Below are positions 43,001 to 53,389 of a stretch of DNA of 64,000 nucleotides, one piece after another; positions within the stretch are counted from its first letter, which is position 1, and every line of letters begins with the position of its first letter. Both the position numbers and the translations under genes were made by a program. The stretch lies in assembly GCA_964036045.1 (NCBI GenBank), contig OZ038399.1:25409349-25473348 (forward strand), read 5' to 3'. The notes under the pieces are model-generated. The model was not told where the DNA came from, made no database searches, and saw only the letters and a list, made by a program, of their open reading frames with translations. This DNA comes from Eutreptiella sp. 'Long Island Sound 2002' (taxonomy: Eukaryota > Euglenozoa > Euglenophyceae > Eutreptiales > Eutreptiaceae).

Positions 43001-44402
43001 TGCACTGCCTCACTGCCTGGGGGCAGTGGGCAGTTGAACCCCTGCAATACACTGGCACACTGCCTGGGGGCAGTGGGCAGTGCAGCTCCTGCAATGCACT
43101 GACTGCCTCACTGCCTGGGGGCAGTGGGCAGCGCAACTCCTGCAATGTACTGCCTCACTGCCCTCGGGCAGTAGGCAGTGCAACTCCTGCAATGCACTGC
43201 CTCACTGCCTGGGGGCAGTGGGCAGTGGAACTCCTGCAATGCTCTGCCCCAAGGCCTGGGGGCAGTGGGCAGCGCAACTCCTGCAATGCGCTGCCTCACT
43301 GCCTGGGGGCAGTGGGCAGTGGTACTCCCGCAATACACCGCCTCACTGCCCGGGAGGAGTGGGCAGTGCAACTCCTGCAATGCACTGCCTCACTGCCTGG
43401 GGGCAGTGGACAGTGCAACTCCTGCAATGCACTGCCTCACTGCCTGGGAACAGTGGGCAGTGCAACTCCTGCAATGCACTGCCTCACTGCCTGGGGCCAG
43501 TGGGCAGTGCCACTCCTGCGACGCACTGCCGCACTGCCTGGGGGCAGTGGGCAGTGCAGCTCCTGCAATGCACTGCCTCACTGGCTGGGGGCAGTGGGCA
43601 GTGCAACTCCTGCAATGCACTGCCTCACTGCCTGGGGGCAGTGGGCAGTGGAACTCCTGCAATGCTCTGCCCCACTGCCTGGGGGCAGTGGGCAGCGCAA
43701 CTCCTGCGATGCGCTGCCTCACTGCCTGGGGGCAGTGGGCAGTGGAACTCCCGCAATACACCGCCTCACTGCCTGGGAGGAGTGGGCAGTGGAACTCCTG
43801 CAATGCACTGCCTCACTGCCCTGGGGCAGTGGGCAGTGCAGCTCCTGCAATGCACTGCCTCACTGGCTGGGGGCAGTGGGCAGTGCAACTCCTGCAATGC
43901 ACTGCCTCACTGCCCTCGGGCAGCAGGCAGTGCAACTCCTGCAATGCACTGCCTCACTGCCTGGGGGCAGTGGGCAGTGCAACTCCTGCAATGCTCTGCC
44001 CCACTGCCTGCGCGCAGTGGGCAGCGCAACTCCTGCAATGCGCTGCCTCACTGCCTGGGGGCAGTGGGCAGTGGAACTCCCGCAATACACCGCCTCACTG
44101 CCTGGGAGGAGTGGGCAGTGGAACTCCTGCGATGCACTGCCTCACTGCCCTGGGGCAGTGGGCAGTGGAACTCCTGTAATGCACTGCCCCACTGCCTGGA
44201 GGCAGTGGGCAGTCTAACTCCTGCAATGCACTGCCTGACTGCCCTGGGGCAGTGGGCAGTGCAACTCCTGCAATGCACTGCCTCACTGCCCTGGGGCAGT
44301 GGGCAGTGCAACTCCTGCAATGCACTGCCTCACTGCCTGGGGGCAGTGGGCAGTGGAACTCTTGCAATGCACTGCCTCACTGCCTGGGGGCAGTGGGCAG
44401 CG
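40066..44402. repeat. 47-bp satellite array, about 92 units
   Basis: The unit is AACTCCTGCAATGCACTGCC, TCACTGCCTGGGGGCAGTGG, GCAGTGG (three consecutive parts, 47 bases). Each unit has the hairpin CACTGCC-TGGG-GGCAGTG. Some stretches show diverged sub-blocks that recur (for example 41570-41960 and 42650-43050 are near-identical), pointing to segmental amplification within the array. Because 47 is not a multiple of 3 and units rarely contain stops, all plus frames and some minus frames stay open for hundreds of codons. These are not genes. Confidence 0.97.
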
Positions 44403-47400
44403 GTCAGTGGTCGGAGTGTCCTGCAGGGCCTGTGGGGATGAAGAACCGGGTACACCAGCCTGGGGGACGGGGAGTCCTGCCCAAGGGGTGGTCGGAGTGT
44501 CCCGTAGGGCCTGCGGGGAGGTAGAATCGGGCACACCGGCCTGGGGGGATGGGGAGTCCTGCCCAGGGGGTGGTCGGAGCGTCCTGCAGGGCCTGTGGGG
44601 ATGTAGATTCGGGCACACCAGCCTGGGGGGACGGGGAGTCCTGCCCAGGGGGTGGTCGGAGCGTCCTGCAGGGCCTGTGGGGACGTAGAACCAGGCACGC
44701 CGGCCTGGGGGGATGGGGAGTCCTGCCCAGGGGGTGGTCGGAGTTTCCTGCAGGGACTGCGGGGATGGACAACCGGGCGCACCGGCCTGGGGGGACGGGG
44801 AGTCCTGCCCAGGGGGTGGTCGGAGTGTCCTGCAGGGCTCGTGGGGACGTAGAACCGGGCACACCGGCCTGGGGGGATAGGGAGTCCAGCCCAGGGGGTG
44901 GTCGGAGCGTCCTGCAGGGCCTGTGGGAACGTAGAACTGGGCCCACCGGCCTGGGGGGATGGGGAGCCCAGCCCAGGGGGTGGGGGGAGTTTCCCGCAGG
45001 GCCTGCGGGGATGGACAACCGGGCCCAGGGGGCGGTCGGAGCGTCCTGCAGGGCCTGTGGGGACGTAGAACCGGGCGCACCGGCCTGGGGGGATGGGGAG
45101 TCCAGCCCAGGGGGTGGTCGGAGTTTCCTGCAGGGCCTGCGGGGATGGACAACCGGGCCCACCGGCCTGGGGGGATGGGGAGTCCTGCCCAAGGGGTGGT
45201 CGGAGCGTCCTGCCGGGCCCGTGGGGACGTAGAACCGGGCACACCGGCCTGGGGGGATGGGGAGTCCCGCCCAGGGGGTGGTCGGAGTTTCCTGCAGGGC
45301 CTGCGGGGATGGACAACCGGGCCCACCGGCCTGGGGGGACGGGGAGTCCTGCCCAGGGGGTGGTCGGAGCGTCCTGCAAGGCCTGTGGGGGCGTAGAACC
45401 GGGCCCACCGGCCTGGGGGGATGGGGAGTCCTGCCCAGGGGGTGGTCGGAGCGTCCTGCAGGGCCTGTGGGGGCGTAGAACCGGGCACACCGGCCTGGGG
45501 GGATGGGGAGTCCAGCCCAGGGGATGGTCGGAGTTTCCTGCAGGGCCTGCGGGGATGGACAACCGGGCCCACCGGCCTGGGGGGATGGGGAGTCCTGCCC
45601 AAGGGGTGGTCGGAGCGTCCTGCCGGGCCCGTGGGGACGTAGAACCGGGCACACCGGCCTGGGGGGATGGGGAGTCCCGCCCAGGGGGTGGTCGGAGTTT
45701 CCTGCAGGGCCTGCGGGGATGGACAACCGGGCCCACCGGCCTGGGGGGACGGGGAGTCCTGCCCAGGGGGTGGTCGGAGCGTCCTGCAAGGCCTGTGGGG
45801 GCGTAGAACCGGGCACACCGGCCTGGGGGGATGGGGAGTCCCGCCCAGGGGGTGGTCGGAGTTTCCTGCAGGGCCTGCGGGGATGGACAACCGGGCCCAC
45901 CGGCCTGGGGGGACGGGGAGTCCTGCCCAGGGGGTGGTCGGAGCGTCCTGCAGGGCCTGTGGGGGCGTAGAACCGGGCACACCGGCCTGGGGGGACGGGG
46001 AGTCCAGTCCAGCGGGTGGCCGGAGTTTCCCGCAGGGCCTGCGGGGATGGACAACCGGGCCCACCGGCCTGGGGGGATGGGGAGTCCTGCCCAGGGGGTG
46101 GTCGGAGCGTCCTGCAGGGCCTTTGGGGACGTAGAACCGGGCACACCGGCCTGGGGGGATGGGGAGTCCTGCCCAGGGGGTGGTCGGAGTGTCCTGCAGG
46201 GCCTGCGGGGGCGTAGAACCGGGCACACCGGCCTGGGGGGATGGGGAGTCCAGCCCAGGGGGTGGTCGGAGTTTCCTGCAGGGCCTGCGGGGATGGACAA
46301 CCGGGCCCACCGGCCTGGGGGGACGGGGAGTCCTGCCCAGGGGGTGGTCGGAGTGTCCTGCAGGGCCTGTGGGGACGTAGAACCGGGCACACCGGCTTGG
46401 GGGGACGGGGAGTCCAGCCCAGGGGTTGGTCGGAGTTTCCTGCAGGGCCTGCGGGGATGGACAACCGGGCCCACCGGCTTGGGGGGATGGGGAGTCCTGC
46501 CCAGGGGGTGGTCGGAGTGTCCTGCAGGGCCTGTGGGGACGTAGAACCGGGCACACCGGCTTGGGGGGACGGGGAGTCCTGCCCAGGGGGTGGTCGGAGC
46601 GTCCTGCCGGGCCTGTGGGGACGTAGAACCGGGCCCACCGGCCTGAGGGGATGGGGAGTCCTGCCCAGGGGGTGGTCGGAGCGTCCTGCAGGGCCTGTGG
46701 GGACGTAGAACCGGGCACACCGGCCTGGGGGGATGGGGAGTCCAGCCCAGGGGGTGGTCGGAGTTTTCCGCAGGGCCTGCGGGAATGGACAACCGGGCCC
46801 ACCGGCCTTGGGGGATGGGGAGTCCTGCCCAGGGGGTGGTCGGAGCGTCCTGCAGGGCCTGGGGACGTAGAACCGGGCAAACCGGCCTGGGGGGATGGGG
46901 AGTCCAGCCCGGGGGGTAATCGGAGTTTCCTGCAGGGCCTGCGGGGATGGACAACCGGGCGTACCGGCCTGGGGGGATGGGGAGTCCTGCCCAGGGGGTG
47001 GTCGGAGTGTCCTGCAGGGACTGTGGGGAGGTAGATTCGGGCACACCGGCCTGGGGGGATGCGGAGTCCTGCCCAGGGGTTGGTCGGAGTGTCTTCCCCG
47101 GCCTGTGGGGACGTAGAACCGGGCACACCAGCCTGGGGGGATGGGGAGTCCAGCCCAGGGGGTGGTCGGAGTTTCCTGCAGGGCCTGCGGGGATGGACAA
47201 CCGGGCCCACCGGCCTGGGGGATGGGGAGTCCTGCCCAGGGGGTGGCCGGAGTGTCCTGCAGGGCCTGTGGGGACGTAGAACCGGGCACACCGGCCTGGG
47301 GGGATGGGGAGTCCCGCCCAGGGGGTGGTCGGAGTTTCCTGCAGGGCCTGCGGGGATGAACAACCGGGCCCACCGGCCTGGGGGGACGGGGAGTCCTGCC

Positions 47401-48480
47401 CAGGGGGTGGTTGGAGCGTCCTGCAGGGCCTGTGGGGGCGTAGAACCGGGCACACCGGCCTGAGGGGATGGGGAGTCCCGCCCAGGGGGTGGTTGGAGCG
47501 TCCTGCAGGGCCTGTGGGGGCGTAGAACCGGGCACACCAGCCTGGGGGGATGGGGAGTCCAGCCCAGCGGGTGGCCGGAGTTTCCCGCAGGGCCTGCGGG
47601 GATGGACAACCGGGCCCACCGGCCTGGGGGGATGGGGAGTCCTGCCCAGGGGGTGGTCGGAGCGTCCTGCAGGGCCTGTGGGGACGTAGAACCGGGCACA
47701 CCGGCCTGGGGGGATGGGGAGTCCTGCCCAGGGGGTGGTCGGAGTTTCCTGCAGGGCCTGCGGGGATGGACAACCGGGCCCACCGGCCTGGGGGGATGGG
47801 GAGTCCTGCCCAGGGGGTGGTCGGAGCGTCCTGCAGGGCCTGTGGGGACGTAGAACCGGGCACACCGGCCTGGGGGGATGGGGAGTCCCGCCCAGGGGGT
47901 GGTCGGAGTTTCCTGCAGGGCCTGCGGGGATGGACAACCGGGCCCACCAGCCTGGGGGGACGGGGAGTCCTGCCCAGGGGGTGGTCGGAGCGTCCTGCAG
48001 GGCCTGTGGGGGCGTAGAACCGGGCACACTGGCCTGGGGGGATGGGGAGTCCAGCCCAGGGGGTGGTCGGAGTTTCCTGCAGGGCCTGCGGGGATGGACA
48101 ACCGGGCCCACCGGCCTGGGGGGATGGGGAGTCCTGCCCAGGGGGTGGTCGGAGCGTCCTGCAGGGCCTGTGGGGGCGTAGAACCGGGCACACCGGCCTG
48201 GGGGGATGGGGAGTCCTGCCCAGGGGGTGGTCGGAGCGTCCTGCAGGGCCTGCGGGGAGGTAGAATCGGGCACACCGGCCTGGGGGGATGGGGAGTCCAG
48301 CCCAGGGGGTGGTCGGAGCGCCCTGCAGGGCCTGTGGGGACGTAGAACCGGGCGCACCGGCCTGGGGGGACGGGGAGCCCAGCCCAGGGGCTGTTCGGAG
48401 CCTCCTGCCAGGCCAATGGGGGGCCACCTTCCTCAGAGAACCGGGCGCACCGACCTGGGGGGGACGGGGAGTCCTGCCTA
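44402..48480. repeat. 82-bp satellite array, about 50 units
   Basis: Units share GATGGGGAGTCCTGCCCAGG, GGGTGGTCGGAG, CCTGCAGGGCC and GTAGAACCGGGCACACCGG. The period is 82 (or 164 for alternating subtypes such as TTTCCTGCAGG...GATGGACAACC against CGTCCTGCAGG...GTAGAACC). The unit has no stop in any minus-strand frame, so three overlapping frames of more than 1300 codons each coexist. Each encodes the same rotating 82-residue Pro-rich peptide over three units. It joins the 47-bp array directly at about 44400. Confidence 0.97.
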
Positions 48481-48532
48481 GAGGATGTTCGGAGCCTCCT
48501 GCCAGGCCAATGGGGGGCAGTGGGCAGTGGAG

Positions 48533-48673
48533 GTGTGGTGTGGTGTGGTGTGGTGTGGTGTGGTGTGGTGTGGTGTGGTGTGGTGTGTTGTGGTGTGGTG
48601 TGGTGTGGTGTGGTGTGGTGTGGTGTGGTGTGGTGCGGTGTGGTGTGGTGTGGTGTGGTGTGGTGTGGTGTGT
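48533..48673. repeat. (GGTGT)n pentanucleotide microsatellite
   Basis: About 27 units with two substitutions, ending in a short GTGTGTGT tract. It directly follows the last diverged units of the 82-bp array. Confidence 0.95.
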
Positions 48674-49446
48674 GTGTGTGCCAAAGGCGCTGTTCAGGCC
48701 TTTGCTTAGTGATACTAGGGGGGGGGGGGGGTCAAATTGCCCCCCCGGGATTTTGGCTGACCCACCCACCCACCCACATCTGAAAATTTTTCCTCAGGAA
48801 AAAAATGAAATCACCTCGCAGAGGTTGTTAGATCAAAGCCAGGCAGGCGTATATAGGGGAAAACGCCACATACCCCCCCATTTTGGCCATTTTGGGGCTA
48901 TTCGCGTACCCTACCCCAAGGGGTTGAATTGTTAGTTTAACCCCTTGTAAAATCATTATTTTGCCCAATAAACGCATCCCCCAATGAGTTTTTGGTCCGG
49001 ACCCCCCCAGACCCCCCCCACTTGAAACCCACTTTTTTCAGGTTTTGAGGGAGGGGGGGGGGGTGGGGGGGTGGGGGGGGGGTGGGGGGTCAAAAAATGA
49101 CCCCCCCTTTTTTTGGGTCGAAAATCATGAATCTTTTGGTTTTTTTCGATTTTGAGCCGAAAAAGTTTTTCCGGCTCCCGACTCTATGGGGTTTGTATGG
49201 GGCGGAGTGGGACGAGCGCTTGTGCAGTTTATGCACTTTTCAGCCATTTTTGCTATGTTCGTCGACCTCGGTGACCCTGTGGTACCTACTCTGAGGGGTG
49301 CAAGTGGGGATGTTGTGACAGTATATGCCTACTAGGATACGGAAGGACGTTTTTTGCAGTCTCTAGCCTTGCCTGGGGCCGTCCACAACCCATGCCAAAG
49401 ACGCGAAATGACTGTTTCCACCAATAATGGCTTAGTGAATGGGCCA

Positions 49447-51150
49447 GTACACAACCTGCTTATGCAGTTTTTCACCCTAGGCAGCTCAAAAATCGAAGTT
49501 TTCGAAACTTGTTTTTTTGATATTGTGACCACCCAAAATGACATTTCAAGCTATGCAAAGCATGTTTTAGGCCGTAGTTACGTGTTTTTCACCCTATTTG
49601 GGTGTTAGGTCCGGGGGGGGGGGGGGCTCCCAAGGGATTGGTACACAACCTGCTTATGCAGTTTTTCACCCCGGACAGCTCAAAAATCGAAGTTTTCGAA
49701 ACTTGTTTGTTTGATATTGTGACCACCCAAAATGACCATCCAAGGTATGCAAAGCATGTTTTAGGCCGTATTTACATGTTTTTCACCCTATTTGGGTATT
49801 GGGTTAGGGGGGGGGGGGTCTCCCAAGGGATTGGTACACAACCTGCTTATGCAGTTTGTCACCCCGGACAGCTCAAAAATCGAAGTTTCCGAAACTTCTT
49901 TTTTTGATATTGCGACCACACAATATGACCATCCAAGGTATGTAAAGCATGTTTTAGGCCGTATTTACGTGTTTTTCACCCGATTTGGGAATCAGGTCCG
50001 GGGGGGGGGGGGGGGGCTCCCAAGGGTTTGGTACACAACGTGCTTATGCAGTTTTTCAACCCGGGCAGCTCAAAAATCGAAGTTTTCGAAACTTGTTTGT
50101 TTGATATTGTGACCACCTAAAATGACCATCCAAGGTATGTAAAGCATGTTTTAGGCCGTATTTACGTGTTTTTCACCCTATTTGGGTATTGGGTTAGGGG
50201 GGGGGGGTCTCCCAAGGGATTGGTACACAACCTGCTTATGCAGTTTTTCACCCCGGACAGCTCAAAAATCGAAGTTTTCGAAACTTGTTTTTTTGATATT
50301 GTCATCACCCAAAATGACCATCCAAGGTATGCAAAGCATGTTTTAGGCCGTATTTACATGTTTTTCACCCTATTTGGGTATTGGGTTAGGGGGGGGGGGG
50401 GGTCTCCCAAGGGATTGGTACACAACCTGCTTATGCAGTTTGTCACCCCGGACAGCTCAAAAATCGAAGTTTCCGAAACTTCTTTTTTTGATATTGTGAC
50501 CACACAATATGACCATCCAAGGTATGTAAAGCATGTTTTAGGCCGTATTTACGTGTTTTTCACCCGATTTGTGAATCAGGTCCGGGGGGGGGGGGGGGCT
50601 CCCAAGGGTTTGGTACACAACGTGCTTATGCAGTTTTTCAACCCGGGCAGCTCAAAAATCGAAGTTTTCGAAACTTGTTTGTTTGATATTGTGACCACCT
50701 AAAATGACCATCCAAGGTATGTAAAGCATGTTTTAGGCCGTATTTACGTGTTTTTCACCCTATTTGGGTATTGGGTTAGGGGGGGGGGGGTCTCCCAAGG
50801 GATTGGTACACAACCTGCTTATGCAGTTTTTCACCCCGGACAGCTCAAAAATCGAAGTTTTCGAAACTTGTTTTTTTGATATTGTCATCACCCAAAATGA
50901 CCATTCAAGCAATGTAAAGCATGTTTTAGGCTGTATTTACGTGTTTGTAACCTTATTTGGGTATTGGGTCGGGGGGGGGTCTCCTAGGGGATTGGTACAC
51001 AACCTGCTTATGCAGTTTTTCACCGTGGAGAGCTCAAAAATCGAAGTTTTCGAAACTTGTTTTTTTGATACCGTGATCACCTAAAATGACCATCCAAGGT
51101 ATGTAAAGCATGTTTTAGGCCGTATTTATGTAGTTTCCACCCTATTTTGG
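49447..51150. repeat. 194-bp satellite with trimeric higher-order structure
   Basis: Nine units begin with GTACACAAC at 49447, 49641, 49834, 50031, 50223, 50418, 50613, 50806 and 50995. Units 3/6, 4/7 and 5/8 share private variants (TTTCCGAAACTTC; CGTGCTTATGCAG; ATTGTCATCACCC), giving a trimer of about 583 bp repeated twice. Each unit has a G run, and a dyad AAGTTT-TCG-AAACTT. Open frames are repeat-derived. Confidence 0.93.
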
Positions 51151-51204
51151 GTACGTGTTGCTCGGTGTAGATTCTCTGCGAGGTGGACTTGCCGAAGGCA
51201 ATAG

Positions 51205-51330
51205 AATTTATCAAAGGGGCCCGAACTTGGAGGTCGATTTTAGGTACACAAACTTTTTTTTGGCCTCTGACCCACCCACCCCCCCCCCCCCCGGTATAGT
51301 ATCAACCAGCCACTAAGCAAAGGCCTGGCG
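51205..51330. repeat. Dispersed repeat shared with 25637-25746
   Basis: Same order of blocks in both places: GGAGGTCGATT, a T run, GTCTGA/CTCTGA, a C-rich run, CCACTAAGCAA, GGCCTG. Confidence 0.6.
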
Positions 51331-51544
51331 CTGTTACCAATAGGCAGAAAATGCAAAACAGGTGGGCCCTGAACCTTCACCCCGTAGCTGACCATAATCC
51401 CTGTGTTCCGCCACACTGAACGGGTCAGCGGCCAACGGAACTCCTGTGGTACACTGCCACACCATAGGGGACAGGGGATACCTGTGGGACACTGCCACAC
51501 TACCACATGCTCGGGGGGACATCTCATTCCCCCGCCCTGTGGGC

Positions 51545-52116
51545 CCCGCGCTGTTTTGGGGGCCGCCATCCCCCCGCTGACGCTCCATAGGCTGCGACCA
51601 CAAGCCCGGGGGGACATCCTATCCCCCTGGCCCGGGCTGTGGGTTTGGTGGTGGTAGTAGTGTTGGGGTGTGCCTTGAGGAGCTTGGGCGGGGGCTGCGG
51701 CCAACAGGAGTGTCGTTGTCAGGGTGTGGCAGCCGTGGTGATGGCGGTGGTGTGTGCCGTGTGGAGCACGAGGCGGGGATGTAACTAACGGGAATGTCGT
51801 CCTAGGGGTGTGGTAGTGTTGGTGGTGTTGGTGGTGGAGCGTGCCTCTTGGAGCACGATGGGGTGGTGCGACTGACAGGAGCGTCGCCCCCGGGTGGCGG
51901 TGGTTGGGGTGTTGGTCTTGGTGGGGACTGCCGTGTGGGGCACAACCTGGGATTGTGGCATCCCGAGTGTCGCCTCCAGGCGGTGGTGGTGGTGGTGGTG
52001 ATCGGGGTGGTGGAGTTTGCCTTGTGGAGCATGGGGCGGGGGCTGTGGCAAACGGGGCATGGGGGCCGCTATCCCCCCACTGGCGCTCCATAGGCTGCGA
52101 CCACAAGCCCGGGGTT
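51545..52116. repeat. About 88-bp degenerate GTG-rich tandem repeat with flanking direct repeats
   Basis: About 4.5 units from 51650 to 52055, each with TGTGGAGCA, GGGCG and GAGTGTCG blocks. The array is flanked by a direct repeat of about 55 bp (51545-51610 and 52059-52116; shared GCTCCATAGGCTGCGACCAC). The 350-codon minus frame here is His/Pro repeat translation. Confidence 0.75.
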
Positions 52117-52165
52117 ATTTGCTTGCCTGCCATTATGCCTACAAGCGTCAGATGAGCCCATAACT

Positions 52166-52850
52166 TTGTGTAGTCTTCTGCCGCAGGGCCATTGCATTCT
52201 AGGTGTGCACTATGGGAAGCTGTATGCCGCAGACTGGGACGAGAGCAATGTGTTCTACAATGTTCCGCAAGCGGGGCTTGCCTCTCTCGCACTTCCCTTC
52301 CGTTGGCTCAAAGTGGAGCGCTGGTGTGCCAGCTTTCATGGGGCCGTGTCGGTTTTTGTGGTTTCCTTGTGGGGGTGGCTGGCCCCTATCCTGTCTCCCA
52401 TGCGGGCGCCAAGGGTGACAGTATGGGGGTCGGCACCTACAGCGCCGCAGGCGTCATTCGCACCCGTTTCAATCGAGGCGTTGTTCGCAGCGGACTCTCC
52501 CCCTCCACCCTGGCCAGGGGCCTCAACCCCTCACATCCCTTCCCTGCCCTGGCTACCTCATGAGGTTATGCCTTAGGTAGTGTTCAGTGACAACCGGTCC
52601 CTGTTTGCCCTCACTCTTGAAGGCCTAGACTACATTCTAGAGTCCAACTGTGAGAGTAGTTGGGGCGGAGGGGGGGGGGGCTCCCCAGGGGTTGAAGATC
52701 AAAGGCTTCCAACTGCGCGACTCCCCCCGAGGCCCTATCTATGTCCTTGGGCCTTGGTCCTCTTTCCTGGGTTGTGCCTCCCTGTCCACCAGGGCATTAA
52801 GTATGGCAGGTGTCCCCCTTCTCATGGGTGAATGTCGTGACGTACCCAAA
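52166..52850 (+). pseudogene. Decayed reverse transcriptase fragment
   Basis: The plus strand reads LYAADWDESNVFYNVPQAGL (motif A-like, Asp plus hydrophobic/Phe), then after a frameshift near 52385 GPYPVSHAGAKGDSMGVG and TYSAAGVIRTRFNRGV (motif B-like, QGDP analogue), then VFSDNRSLFALTLEGL near 52582 (motif C-like, xxDD changed to DN). A later frame gives FQLRDSPRGPIYVLG and VPLLMGECRDVP. The order A-B-C and spacing fit a reverse transcriptase palm, and the motifs differ from both intact LINEs here, so it would be a third family. It has at least two frameshifts and stops. Confidence 0.45.
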
Positions 52851-52857
52851 TTCTCGC

Positions 52858-52946
52858 TCCATCCATCCATCCATCCATCCATCCATCCACACCCACTCAC
52901 TTACCCACACACACCCACACCCACACCCACACCCACCCACTTCCTC
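52858..52946. repeat. (CCAT)n and (CCCACA)n microsatellites
   Basis: Eight or so CCAT units (52858-52890) followed by CCCACA/CCCACT units. It lies directly 3' of the decayed reverse transcriptase and may be its tail. Confidence 0.85.
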
Positions 52947-53028
52947 GCTGACTTCCCTCACTTGAGATAGTACCCCTTTGCACCCTCCTCGCTCGCTTCG
53001 CCCGAGAGAGACATGCCCATGTGCACGG

Positions 53029-53385
53029 GTAAACGACGCTAGCAGACCGTTTTGGGGGAAGGGGGCTAAAGATTGCCACTTCGCATTGACAACATGCTGC
53101 TAGTGTCTACAATTAGCAGACCGCGTCTACTTGTGGCAAACCGCATCTACAGACTACGGACGACAAGCTACACACCGCCATATTTGTGTGTAGGGGTAAA
53201 CAACGTTAGCAGACCTTCTTTGGCAAAGGAGGCCTTTGGACCCGTTTCAAAAAATTGTCACTTTGTGTCTATAAGCTGCCGATAGTGTCTACAATTAGTA
53301 GACCGCGTCTACTTTGGGCCCACCATGTCTACAGACTAAAGACCGCCATGGCTGCGTGCAAGAGTAAACAGCGGTAGCAGACACC
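53029..53385. repeat. 168-bp tandem duplication
   Basis: GTAAACRRCGNTAGCAGAC recurs at 53029, 53196 and 53364, with TAGTGTCTACAATTAG and AGACCGCGTCTACTT in each of the two full units. Confidence 0.8.
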
Positions 53386-53389
53386 CCCC

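Larger units (their letters stand above)
48685..51333. mobile_element. Satellite-bearing segment bounded by inverted repeats
   Basis: The left arm has GGCGCTGTTCAGGCC and TTTGCTTAGTGATACT followed by a G run. The right arm, reverse-complemented, has CAGCGCCAGGCC, TTTGCTTAGTGG and TTGATACT followed by a G run. The core AGGCCTTTGCTTAGTG is at 48696-48711 and inverted at 51311-51326. Between them lie a poly(G)/(C)-rich block (48715-49100) and the 194-bp array. This could be an inverted-repeat element that carries a satellite, or one repeat family inserted twice in opposite orientation. Confidence 0.45.

Noticed and set aside
41855-44441. Plus-strand open frames of 333 to 459 codons
   Set aside because: Translations of the 47-bp satellite; the same residues recur every 47 codons, in all three frames.
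44283-48769. Three minus-strand open frames of 1317 to 1479 codons
   Set aside because: They are the three phases of one stop-free 82-bp satellite, with identical rotating peptides and no domain, so they were annotated as repeat only.
51240-52292. 350-codon His/Pro-rich minus frame
   Set aside because: Covers the 88-bp GTG-rich tandem repeat and unrelated flanks; no domain.
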